This document shows positions 1-9,499 of a stretch of DNA of 64,000 nucleotides, one piece after another (positions within the stretch are counted from its first letter, which is position 1; each line of letters opens with the position of its first letter). The position numbers and the translations under genes are program-made. The DNA is from Lentinula raphanica (taxonomy: Eukaryota; Basidiomycota; Agaricomycetes; Agaricales; Omphalotaceae), in assembly GCA_027919835.1 (NCBI GenBank), contig JANVFP010000013.1, forward strand, positions 124,001 through 188,000. Reading direction: 5' to 3'. Below the pieces are notes generated by a model. The model saw nothing but the letters and a program-made list of their open reading frames with translations, was not told where the DNA came from and did no database searches.

Positions 1-729
1 GCAAGGGAAAACGAAAGCGACAGGACCAAGACGTGGGGGCAGCAGGATCCGCTGAGACTTCAGTGAATCCTGAGCCTTACTCAACCACTGCTGGACCTGA
101 GACTATCGTTCAGCCCATGGCAACTGGAGAGGAACAGACCAAGAGGACCAAGGTCTACCTAGATCTGGCCGATACTTGTAAGTACCTCGAGTCGTTTCCA
201 ACAGATCTTCTCTTCTTTTCGCTCTATTATTATCACAGAGCAGCAAGGATCACTAGATCTATTGCTTTAGCATGTTGTCTTGCGTTTGAACTGTCTCTAG
301 GACGTGGTATCTGAGCTAATCATCTTCACAGGTGACCCTGGAGATTCCCAAAACTGGGACCTCGTCCGTCTCCTTCAAGATATCACTCGTAGCCACGCTG
401 CTGAGTACAGCAACTATACCGAGGCACAATTCAATGCCTTGGTTAACTTCCATCAGAACCAGCTTTTCGACTGTTCCATCAAAGCTAGGTTTTACGCTCG
501 ACGTGGGTTGGCAAGTCAGGCCATTATCGACAACGCCAGGAAGGCTTTCCGCATGAAAAAGCCCCTGAACGTCGACGACGACAGCAATCCTCGTGAGGAA
601 GTGTTTATCGTTCCTTCCTACACACCCTACACTCCTCCCCTTATGATGCCACGCAGAGGTGATCCACAAGGTGATAGAGAACAGCTAGCACGCCTAGATC
701 CTTTGCTTCCTCCACATTCCGCGCCTTAG
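1..729 (+). CDS. Hypothetical protein, 5' partial, antisense passenger of the retroelement
   Basis: An open frame enters from the left edge (frame of position 3) and ends at the TAG at 727-729. A GTAAGT donor at 178 and an acceptor ending at 331 remove a 154-nt intron. This keeps the frame and joins ...DLADT-C-DPGDSQNWDL. The product is hydrophilic with a basic start (KGKRKRQ) and a proline-rich tail, and I recognise no domain. It runs opposite to gag-pol. It shares the AGATCT-rich composition of the retroelement (three copies in the first 260 bases), so it is probably carried by it, between pol and the missing 3' LTR. Alternatively it is a host exon next to the insertion. The intron is about three times longer than those of the host genes in this window. 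Confidence 0.45.
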
Positions 730-1154
730 GTAGACGTCTGAAGCAGTTGAAACACCAGATCCATTCATTCCCGTTGTCCTGGTACCTATTTTTATACCTG
801 ATATGCAGTCAAGTAACGTATTAGGTAGTTTTTGAGGTAATTCAGTCGATGACCAACTTCCTCGAGCATGTTGAGATAGAATTTTGAAAGATCAATGACC
901 GGACTCCCCCAAGCTAAATAGATCTGTTGGTCTAACTCAGTTTGATGAGGAGATCCTTCGACTATGATGTGGGCTTGCCTCCGAATTGTCATCCTCAGGT
1001 GCTTCATCATTAGAACCGGACTCTGCAGCCTTCGGATCCGAAGGATCTTTATCCTTTTCAGCTGAAGTATCGAATGTGACATCAGGATCCTCAGATATGT
1101 TGATCTTAGGGATTGCTCTGAATACTAGATCCTCAACATTATCAGGGGTATCCT

Positions 1155-1424
1155 CATCAGGAAAAATATTCTCATCTCTAGAGTCCCCAGAGATACCCCC
1201 CAATTCCTAGGTAGTCTCAGAGAACCTAGAGTATTTGAGTTCTTTGAGGCTTCTAAAAATTCTCTGGGTGCTTTCTGGTGCTTTCTGGTGCTTTCAGATG
1301 CTTTCAGGATCTTTCAGGATCTCTAGGATGATTTTTGATCTTTCAAAGTTCACAAAAATCTCTGAGCAGCCTAAGAATTGGGGGTATCTCTGGGACTCTA
1401 GAGATGAGAATATTTTTCCTGATG
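1155..1424. mobile_element. Non-autonomous TIR element, copy 1 (270 bp)
   Basis: The ends are CATCAGG and CCTGATG. The terminal inverted repeats are about 54 bp and nearly identical, including a GAGATACCCCC block. The flanking duplication is CT (1153-1154 and 1425-1426). Removing the element and one CT restores the pol frame DDDE-DTPDN. The interior holds tandem GTGCTTTCTG units. The interior matches copy 2 in the opposite orientation, so these two are one subfamily. There is no ORF and no AGATCT inside, unlike the host element. Confidence 0.85.
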
Positions 1425-2574
1425 CTCGTCATCATCGACCATAGCTTCCAGTTGTTCTGGACTCAGATCTATCAGGTCATGGATGTTCTGGGGCAGATCT
1501 ATTGGTTCGAAACAAGCATGATGAGGCATTACTCTGAATGCACCGACTTTGTCTTTCAGTACGGTACCATCCATTTCAGCAATGATATAAGACCCTCCTC
1601 GTGTTCGTCTGATCACAACCATAGGTCCACGGTAACGACTATACATTTTTCAATCCAAATTCTTCTCGATGGTGGTGTTCCTGATCTGTACCAAGGTCCC
1701 TGGTTTGAAATCCCAGTCCTTGATAGTATATCGGAACTTGTCTTTGAAGATCCTAAGGTCTCGACGCTTATTAGCATCAATCCTGGATCTCATGTTCTCA
1801 ATGAAGGAACAGTGTTTGGAAAGGGCCTGAGCACGATAACCCAGCATCTCTTCCCGAGAGAGGATTCGATTTGGTGGATTGACCAAATAGGTAGATTCGA
1901 CGATATCAAAAGGGAGTAACGGTTCTGCACCAGTTACAACAAAATAGGGAGAGCATCCGAGACCCCTCCTAGGAGTGACTCGATCTGCCCATAACATCGG
2001 CTTCAGGAAGTAGAACCATTTGCTCAGATCTCCGGCACAAGTCTTTGCTAAGGCCTGCCTCAGATCATAATGAGCACGCTCAATCTTTCCATTGGCTTGA
2101 GAGTTATACGGGGAAATCTTAATTCCTCGGATCCCATACTTTTGTTCCAACCATTTCAGCATAAGCTTCATTTGGGGTGCATTATCCGAAACAACTTCCT
2201 CAGGACATCCCCATCGACAGATAATGTCATCAAAGAACCATTCAGCTATAGATCTGGCATTTTCCACTCTTAAGGCTCTCGCCTCAGACCAGGATGAAAG
2301 TGAATCTCGACCATGCACTATGTACTTACACTCATTACTGGATGGAGTCATGAACATGGTGTCAATATGTACCTTCTGAAACAGGGAAGGGGTGTAGGTA
2401 ACCGTTGGAGGGATTCTAATGAGAGCCCTCTGTCGATCCTGACAGGCTTGGCATGATTTAACATACCACTCCACGTCTTTGTCCAGATCTGGCCACCAAA
2501 ACCTCTTTTCCAAGAAGTCCTTCGTTGCAAAGACACCTTTGTGACCAAGGGCATCGTGTGCACTGTTCAGAAGA

Positions 2575-2853
2575 CATCAGGAAAATATTTTCGTCTCTAG
2601 AGTACCCAGAGATACCCCCCAATTCCTAGGCTGCTGAGAGATTTTTGTGAACTTTGAAAGATCAAAAAACATCCTAGAGATCCTGGAAGATCCTGAGAGC
2701 ATCTGAAAGCACCAGAAAGCACCAGAAAGCACCAGAAAGCACCCAGAGAATTTTAGAAGCCTCAAAGAACTCAGATACTCTAGGCTCTCTGAGACTACCT
2801 AGGAATTGGGGGTATCTCTGGAGACTCTAGAGATGAGAATATTTTTCCTGATG
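2575..2853. mobile_element. Non-autonomous TIR element, copy 2 (279 bp)
   Basis: Same subfamily as the 1155-1424 copy but inverted, with one more AGCACCAGAA-type repeat unit. The flanking duplication is GA (2573-2574 and 2854-2855). Precise removal restores pol as RRMA-LLNSAHDALGH, just at the start of the integrase zinc finger. It lies between RNase H and integrase and contains no coding capacity. Confidence 0.85.
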
Positions 2854-3657
2854 GAGCCATTCGTCGATCAGGATCCCCGACTAAACGAGGCTGATCTGAC
2901 GATAACTTCCTATGGTACAATCGACCTTCGGTATCAATGGAGAAGGGAATTACTTTCCTATCCATTTCTAACCGTTGTTTCATGTCCAATTTCCCGAAAC
3001 ATTCTGCATCAGGGTTTTTCAGCCACTCCAAGATCTCTGGCAACTGCTTGTCCAAACGATTTCCTCCATCAGATCTGTGGGAATCCGGATATGATTGATC
3101 TGGTCCCCAGACTGCATTGTCAGGAATCGTGGTATATTGCAGATACTGAGAAACTGGTTGCATCCCATGCATAAGCAGATGGTCCTTTCGTAGTTTATGC
3201 TCAAGATCTTCTTCTCTGGCAAGTTCTAGATCTTCCTCGAAATCTGGGCAATAGATTCCTAGGAGATAACCATGCCTTGGATCTATATGATCTTTAAATG
3301 AATCAAAGGGAAATGGATCATCGGCATCATCTGCTTTCAGAAACCTGATGTTGTTGGAGTCATCCTCGTCCAGATCATCTTCACTAGTCGACTTTCCGTG
3401 AGGAGTCGTCCAACCACCAGGGGTCTTCGAGATAAGCCATCAGGTCCATGTGTTACACCTTTGACATGTACCAAATCGAAATGGAATTTACGGATTGCCT
3501 CAATCCAGCGATTAATGGTTGCATTTGGGCCACTACTGGGGTTTTCAAGCATTCCCTGTATGTAGCTCGCATCCGTTTCCACTATCAGTTGTCGGCATCC
3601 ATAAAGAAGATAATGGGTGGACTCCAAAGCAAGTTTCAGGCCATAAAGTTCACGTTT

Positions 3658-3881
3658 CATCAGGAAAAGTATCCTTGGCCTAGGTAACCCAGAGATACCC
3701 CCCAAAACCTAGGCTCTCCCAAAGCACCCAAAGAAATCTGAGGCAAACTCAGGCTTGCCCAGGCTTTTCCAGGCAAACTCAGGCTTGCTCAGGCTTTTTC
3801 AGGCAAATTCAAAGTTTTCAAACTGCTGAGGTTTTGGGGGTATCTCAGGGCAGCCTAGGCACCAGGTCAGTTTTGCTGATG
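3658..3881. mobile_element. Non-autonomous TIR element, copy 3 (224 bp, diverged)
   Basis: Termini are CATCAGG and GCTGATG with more diverged inverted repeats that still share the GAGATACCCCC block and a CCTAGG motif. The flanking duplication is TT (3656-3657 and 3882-3883). Removal restores the RNase H sequence SQS-KRELYG. The interior has different tandem units (CAGGCAAACTCAGGCTTGC) from copies 1 and 2, so it is a separate subfamily sharing the ends. Confidence 0.8.
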
Positions 3882-5830
3882 TTAGACTGTGAAAAACGGG
3901 CTTCCCGTTCCATGTAGGGAATAGATCCAAAGTAATTGTAATAGATCTTTTCAGGGTCGTTAGGATCTACTTGATAAATGTAAAATCCAGTTCCCATCCA
4001 AGAACTATCGACTGACAGATGTGTTTCCCAATCGTAAACAATGACTCTAAGGGCTGGTGCATTTCGCACTCCTTCCTTTAGTAGTTCCATAGCAAGATCC
4101 TGCTCCTCAGACCACTCAAATGGTACATTTGCCGTCAATTTAGTCAAGGGGGCAGCTTTCTTGGAATAGTTGTGAATGAACATTCGAAGTTGGCCAACAG
4201 TCCCCAGGAAAGCTCTAACATGTGTTTGAGTCTCGCATTTAGGCCAAGTTAGGACCGTAGTAGCGATCTTATCATCTGGTTTCTGTCCTTCATAGGCACA
4301 ACAATGTCCAACCACTGTGGTTTCCTCACAACAAACGAAGGCTTTAGGTCCTGAGAAGGTACCTCCAGCATGCTTCATTCGTTGGATGATCCGATTCACG
4401 TTTTGAAGATGTTCCCATACGAATCGACGGATCTGTGGGTTTTCCGGAATGGTTTCATAACCACCATCTGGTAACTCATATCGACTCTTGGGTCCTCGCA
4501 CAGGCACATCATCAATGTAGTAAGGAATAGTATATTCAGGAATTTCGTCTCGTAACAAGTAAGTTACATCGTCATGGAATATTGGTACCGAGTTGGTCCA
4601 TCCCATAGGCAATTTGACGAGACGATGTGGTCCATAAGGAGTTTGGAAAGTGGTGAGATCCCTAGATCCAACGTCTATATGTCTCTCATCATAGCCCACA
4701 AAGATATCCAAGATCCCCCCACATGCTCTGCCTGCAAAGTGTCTAGCAATGTCCGCAGTAGCAGGGGGAACCCCAGAGTGCCGTATAGTAACCTTATTTA
4801 AAGGCTCCAGACTGTGCACCAATCTTAGGCTCGTTCCATCCTTTTTTACCACACAGAACCATTTAGATCTGTAGCTTGCACTCGATGGCTCGTAAACTCC
4901 TGCAAGGATCTTATCCTTGATTATCTTACAAACCTTAGGAAAGATTCCTGGAGGCACGGGAATGTTTTTCTCTACCCAGGGTTCGTGAGGTATAACCGGA
5001 ATCTTTACTGGAGGGAAGAAATCCTCTCTGAAAGTTCCACCTTTGGATTGATCCCAGGCAAAACCCATTTCCTGAACCTTCACCAGATGATGAACGAGTT
5101 TTTGTTCCTCATTTGTTAAGAATCCTTCTGGATGGTTCTTGTCAATAATCTCCTTACGCTCTTGCGTGTATCGGACTCCCGGAGTGAATTCAGGTGGATG
5201 AGTCGGCAGATCTGGCAATCCTTCCAAAGGATCTCCAAAGATATGTCGACGAACCCTAAATTCCTCAGGAAGTTCAGCCTTAACCGGGCGTACTTTCAAC
5301 GCAACAGGCTTATATTTTTGAGAACCGAAGACAGATGATACATTTGAATATGATGACATTGGGTCACTATATGCGCCTATATGCTGTTCAAATGCTCCAT
5401 TCTTTTGTTCCCACGATTGAACTCGTTCCCGGGCACTCCTCAAGTCATTGGACTGGGAATTATCCGGTTGATCTGGACTTACATGGTCCAGATCTGTAGT
5501 GTAATCACTTGGCCGGGTCAACCCATGAACGTCTCTTGTCAGACTTTTAGCTTTAATAGACTGATAAAATGACTGTTCAAGTTGTTCCACGTCCGGATCA
5601 GTTCGAAATCCTTCCTTCCAAGGATTGATCACACGATTTTGTTGATGGTCCACACCTTTGTTTAGGTATAGATCTATGGTTTCAGCGACTTCAGGAAGTG
5701 AATCCCTAAACGAGGGTTGGCTATAATTAACATATAGTTCAGCCAATTCTTTGTCTTGGAACACTCCTTCTTTCACTTTGGTCGACTCAATGACTACTTC
5801 TTCACCTAAAGGATCCCAATACCCACTCAC

Positions 5831-5887
5831 AGCGATTTCAACCTCTCCCTGATCGCTACTCAGATCACAGAGGTTATCTAAAAATTT
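5831..5887 (-). promoter_or_regulatory. Pro-pol -1 frameshift signal: AAATTTT plus stem-loop or pseudoknot
   Basis: The protease codons CCA AAT TTT TAG give the heptamer A AAT TTT (5887-5881) in X XXY YYZ phase, directly before the stop at 5880-5878. The -1 frame continues without a stop into RT. After a 5-nt spacer, AACCTCT (5875-5869) pairs with AGAGGTT (5846-5840). Inside it TGATC (5867-5863) pairs with GATCA (5854-5850). AGCGAT of the loop arm (5857-5852) can also pair with ATCGCT downstream (5836-5831), which allows a pseudoknot. Slip site, spacer and structure all match the textbook arrangement. Confidence 0.8.
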
Positions 5888-6809
5888 GGTTCAGCAGTTT
5901 TCTCCTCTTCTTCGGGACTGGCCTCCTGATTTGGATCTGGAGTCTCTGTCCGAGTCTGAGCATACTTCTGCTTATCCAACTGCTGTTTCTGAGCTTTAGG
6001 ACTTTGTCCTCTCGGACTAGTTCCTATGGTGTATTGCTTTCCAGTGTTCGGATCTGTTATGGTTAACTCTTGGTCACCAGATCCAAACGTATGGATGACA
6101 CTTTCTGTCAGTACATCGAAAGGTCTACCCAACAGAATTTCGAAGGGTGCCTTTTCCTGCACATGGCATTGTAGATACAGTGTTATAGGTCCAAATCGGA
6201 ATGGTACGTTCCTGGACAGTCCCTTGGTACGGGCCAGACCTCCATGCACATTCTGCATTTGGATGGTCACTTTCGGATCCCAACCTAGTCCTAATCCTAG
6301 GGCAACACACATATCGATAGCAACAATCTGAGATCCAGAGTCTAATACACTCTCGATGTCTAGATCATCTCGATTATTCACAATTGGCCACACAGATCTT
6401 AAGCCATTTCCCATAGTGGCTACTATAGTCATATCACGACGTGAATCATTTTCATCAACATCATGAAGAAAAGCTACCACCGGATCCAACTGAACATAAT
6501 CCCCTGCCTTCATGCCATCTCGATCCTCGAGTATTTTCTCAAAGATCAATCCTTCTGACAGACTGAGATCTTCCACGGCAATGAACTGTTGCATCTCCAT
6601 CCCTGTTCTCGGGATTTCCTCGACACTAGGTTCAACATCATGGGCCTCATTAACAAAGGACTTGATTCATTCCTGTGGATGCACTTGGCAGTTTTTCATC
6701 TTCCTCATCATGATCTGCCTGACTTTGCCTGACAATTGAAATGCCTCAGCAGCAGTCAATGTGATCATTTGACGAGAAATCCGATCAGCTAATTCTTCTT
6801 CAAGGCCTG

Positions 6810-7053
6810 CATCAGGAAAAATGTTTCAGGCCTAGGGCACTCAAAGATACCCCCCAATTCTTATGCACTTTGAGGCTGCTCAAAGTGCCCAAAGCTTCTC
6901 AAAGCTCCTCAAAGATCCCCAAAGATCCCCAAAGATCCTCAAAGACACCTCAAAGAACCTAGAGAATCTAGGCAACCAAAAGATACTGTGAAAGCTCCTA
7001 AAATTTAGGGGGTATCTCTGGATGCCCTAGACATAAAATACTTTTTCCTGATG
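6810..7053. mobile_element. Non-autonomous TIR element, copy 4 (244 bp)
   Basis: Termini are CATCAGG and CCTGATG, with the inner GATACCCCC block near both ends. The flanking duplication is TG (6808-6809 and 7054-7055). It sits in the protease ORF; removal gives NELFIP-GLEEELADR in frame. The interior carries CAAAGATCCC tandem units, a third interior type. No ORF. Confidence 0.8.
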
Positions 7054-7546
7054 TGGAATGAATAACTCATTCCGAAGCCGAAATTTGGGTCCCTTTGAAG
7101 ATCCTTTAGATTCAGTGACCTTCTCCGGTTTGGATTTTGGTTGATTTCGAGGTATGGGTGACACTTCCCTTGGTGGAACATGATCAAATGGTCGATGTGT
7201 TTCGTCAGATCTAGAGGGGGAGGGCTCCCGGAAATGCACTTTGCGAGTGGTCTCACTAGTTTCCTCAACTAATTCTACTTCAGAATCAGAATCCTCTTTA
7301 TCCGATTTCTCTTCAACACTAACAGATCTCGACTTCCCTAGTGAAGCATCCCCTGATGAATGATTGGATCTGTTTGATTTTCCATTCAGATCTTTCGAAT
7401 TGGATGGTTCAGGAGCAGATTTGGATTGATTGGCAACATTTTTAAAATTTGGGTGATTTCGATCTACGGGTATGTGCACTCCATCAAAACGTCTCGTCTT
7501 AGTAGGAGGCACAGTTTTTAATGAACGGGGCTTAGGTTCATCCTCA

Positions 7547-7620
7547 TGAGTCGTGTCCTTCAGCTGGGACCTTGTTTTCCGTCCCTTGCTCGACTCAATC
7601 ATCGGATCCTCTAGTTTCCC
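7547..7620 (-). promoter_or_regulatory. Gag-pro -1 frameshift signal: GGGAAAC plus stem-loop
   Basis: The gag codons TCG GGA AAC TAG (7622-7611) contain the heptamer G GGA AAC (7620-7614) in the X XXY YYZ phase, ending at the base before the gag stop. The -1 frame is open from there into the protease ORF. Sixteen nt downstream, TGAGTCG pairs with CGACTCA (plus-strand 7591-7597 with 7547-7553), enclosing a GGGAC/GTCCC stem (7581-7585 with 7566-7570). This is the standard architecture for programmed -1 frameshifting. The spacer is longer than the usual 5-9 nt, so stimulation may be weak or use another structure. Confidence 0.75.
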
Positions 7621-9278
7621 GACTCATTACTGTACACCGTTGCAACATTGTTGCTAGATCTCCCCTGGGAAGATTCAACTACGTTGGCAAGGTACAACCA
7701 AGTAGGATCCCCCAACTGATCTGCATAATCCTCTTCATCGGGGATTAGATCATTGTATAACGTCGCCAAAACAGGCCAGTTCTTGCTCTGAGCATATTTC
7801 ACGATCTTTTGGTATCGAGTTTCCGGACCAAAGTTGTTTGGTAACGGAGATCCATCTTTCAGCTTAAGACGTTTGGATCCTTGAGACTCCGGCATCACCC
7901 AGCCTTTCCCAAGGAGTTCCATGAACAAAGGACAGTTACTCATCATATGATCTGGTCCTCGACACAAGAAACACGTTCGATCTGGCATTCCTTGGCCTGG
8001 AGGGGGATTTACATTAAGGATCCCTCGACCCTGCCCACTGGTTCCAGGATTACTACTACCAGAAAAGCCAGGTCTGGGCTGGGGTCGCATTCCAGCATCC
8101 GATTTTCCTGCCCTAACATCATTGAGCAATTGCTGCAACGACGTCAGTTCATCCTGAAAACGCGTCTTAAGATTCCCCATTTCTTTGAGCATCAAAGACG
8201 ATTTGTCCACATTTTCCACAAAGGCACGTTCATGATCCTCTGCCTGTTCCTGCTTGACACTAGATCTAGTGTCTGTAGCAAAGAAACGGGTCAGATCTGG
8301 CGTCTCCTCTTTAGCAGCTGCTGGGGTAACCACCAGAATATAGATCCCTCCCCTAGAGTTGGTCTCTGCATTCAGGACAGCTCCATCCGTTCCAGTAAAG
8401 GTCTGGTACAGTGATTCGAGAGGGGGCTGCCTAGCCACAGCCTCTGCAGCACTTTTCCATTCCGAGAACGTATATGGATCATCCGCACGTCGTTTCGCAA
8501 GTTTCGAGTTGGGGACCTGATGCTGAACTCATTTCGAGACAGCTTTTCTCAGGTTTCCATCGAATGCTGATAGAAAGACCGACACCAATTCATGGTTTCC
8601 AATCGCCGGAGGTGGTTTCAACAACTTATTGGCCTCGACTTCGAACAACATGCAATAGATCAACAGCTCAGATCCATCCTCGACTCTCAATGGTCGAAAC
8701 CTCTGAACCAATTCCAGCATAGCTTTCTTGGAACCCAGGGGTTTGCCAAAGACAGACGGGAACCGCTCAATCATGGCTCGAAGGAATTGATCTGCATCTT
8801 CCTTTCCTTCCTCCGCTCCAGGGAGATGCTCTAAGGCTTGCTTCGTCTGGAGGGTCATCCATCCAAAGATCCTTTGCATCTTCACCTTTTCAGAGGTCAC
8901 ACCCGTGGCTTGGAACGTCGTTAGACAGAACCTCATCCATTCAGGCATTTGGATCGGATCAGCTAGATCCAAGATCATAGCCGTTTTATGAGTGGCAGGG
9001 AACTTTGCATTGTTGTATTCCCCTTGCTCTTCAGGAGACAACGCAGGAGGTCCCAACAGTTTGAGGATATCCACCGGAGCCTCGTTTGCACCTTGTGCAT
9101 TTTGGTCATTTTGTGTAGTACTCATCGTTATATTTGGTATTCTGTTCCCAAACACGATACGTTGCAAGTCAAAAGAAATAGAGTTTTGTAATGTAGGATT
9201 CAAACTGGTCAAATCGACTGGTTCAGCAGTAACTGCCTGACGTCTACTGCTTCCTTGCACTACACCAGATCTGTTCAT
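7611..9278 (-). pseudogene. gag: Retrotransposon gag polyprotein, one in-frame TGA
   Basis: Gag-like protein on the minus strand. The ATG at 9278 opens the frame; a second ATG at 9125 (MSTTQND) is an equally good start. The first part (to 8532) has the helical capsid-like region. The TGA at 8529-8531 interrupts the frame, which then continues to a CCHC zinc knuckle (CX2CX4HX4C, about 7931-7980). The stop probably replaced a CGA arginine codon by C-to-T change. The frame ends at TAG 7611-7613, directly after a GGGAAAC slippery heptamer, so gag-pro fusion needs a -1 shift. Product role by family: binds and packages element RNA in cytoplasmic particles. A short ORF at 9275-9487 overlaps the ATG by ATGA and may be a leader ORF or a broken N-terminus. 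Confidence 0.8.
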
Positions 9279-9499
9279 TCTTGGAACTTCAGAGCAGATC
9301 TAGCAGCAGTCCCGTTATCTGGATTGCTCTTTGCTCGTCCGAGGTTCTTCGGATCGTAGACAGGAACCGTAGGCTTCTTTGTAACACATTTTCTTTTATC
9401 CGGGGCTTGCACCTCTGGATCAAAGTAATCTAAAGAACCTGCGTTCTTCGACGTCCGAGACTCCCTTGGAGCTATTTTTAAGATCAAACAAAGTTCGAC

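Larger units (their letters stand above)
937..5887 (-). pseudogene. pol: Retrotransposon pol: RT, RNase H, integrase; disrupted
   Basis: The pol frame starts at the AAATTTT slip site and is open to 3882. The RT core carries YIDD near 4520. RNase H follows (DSSW, then KRELYG, then TDASY) and is split by a TIR element at 3658-3881. After RNase H, one base is missing in a C-run at about 3420-3423, which shifts the frame. A second insert (2575-2853) lies between RNase H and integrase. Integrase has HX4H...CX2C and the D, D, E triad (VHIDTMF, SDNAPQ, GKIERAH). A TGA at 1650-1652 and a third insert (1155-1424) break the C-terminal region, which is acidic and has no chromodomain that I can see. Deleting each insert with one 2-bp duplication restores the reading frame. 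Confidence 0.85.
5878..7620 (-). pseudogene. pro: Retrotransposon protease (pro) ORF, disrupted
   Basis: This frame is -1 relative to gag and has no ATG requirement because it is entered by frameshifting at 7614-7620. The N-terminal half is low-complexity and charged. The aspartic protease lies at about 6100-6350, with the catalytic LDSGSQIV motif and the later ILLGRPFD motif that shapes the active site of retropepsins. A 244-bp TIR element interrupts the ORF at 6810-7053; removing it with one copy of the TG duplication restores the frame (NELFIP-GLEEEL). A TGA at 6667-6669 follows, again explained by CGA to TGA. The ORF ends at TAG 5878-5880, immediately after the AAATTTT heptamer, from which pol is reached by a second -1 shift. 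Confidence 0.8.

Noticed and set aside
1155..1424. Insert copy 1 as a spliceosomal intron (introner-like element)
   Set aside because: No GT or AG lies at either border and the 2-bp duplications differ between copies, so splice sites are not created by insertion.
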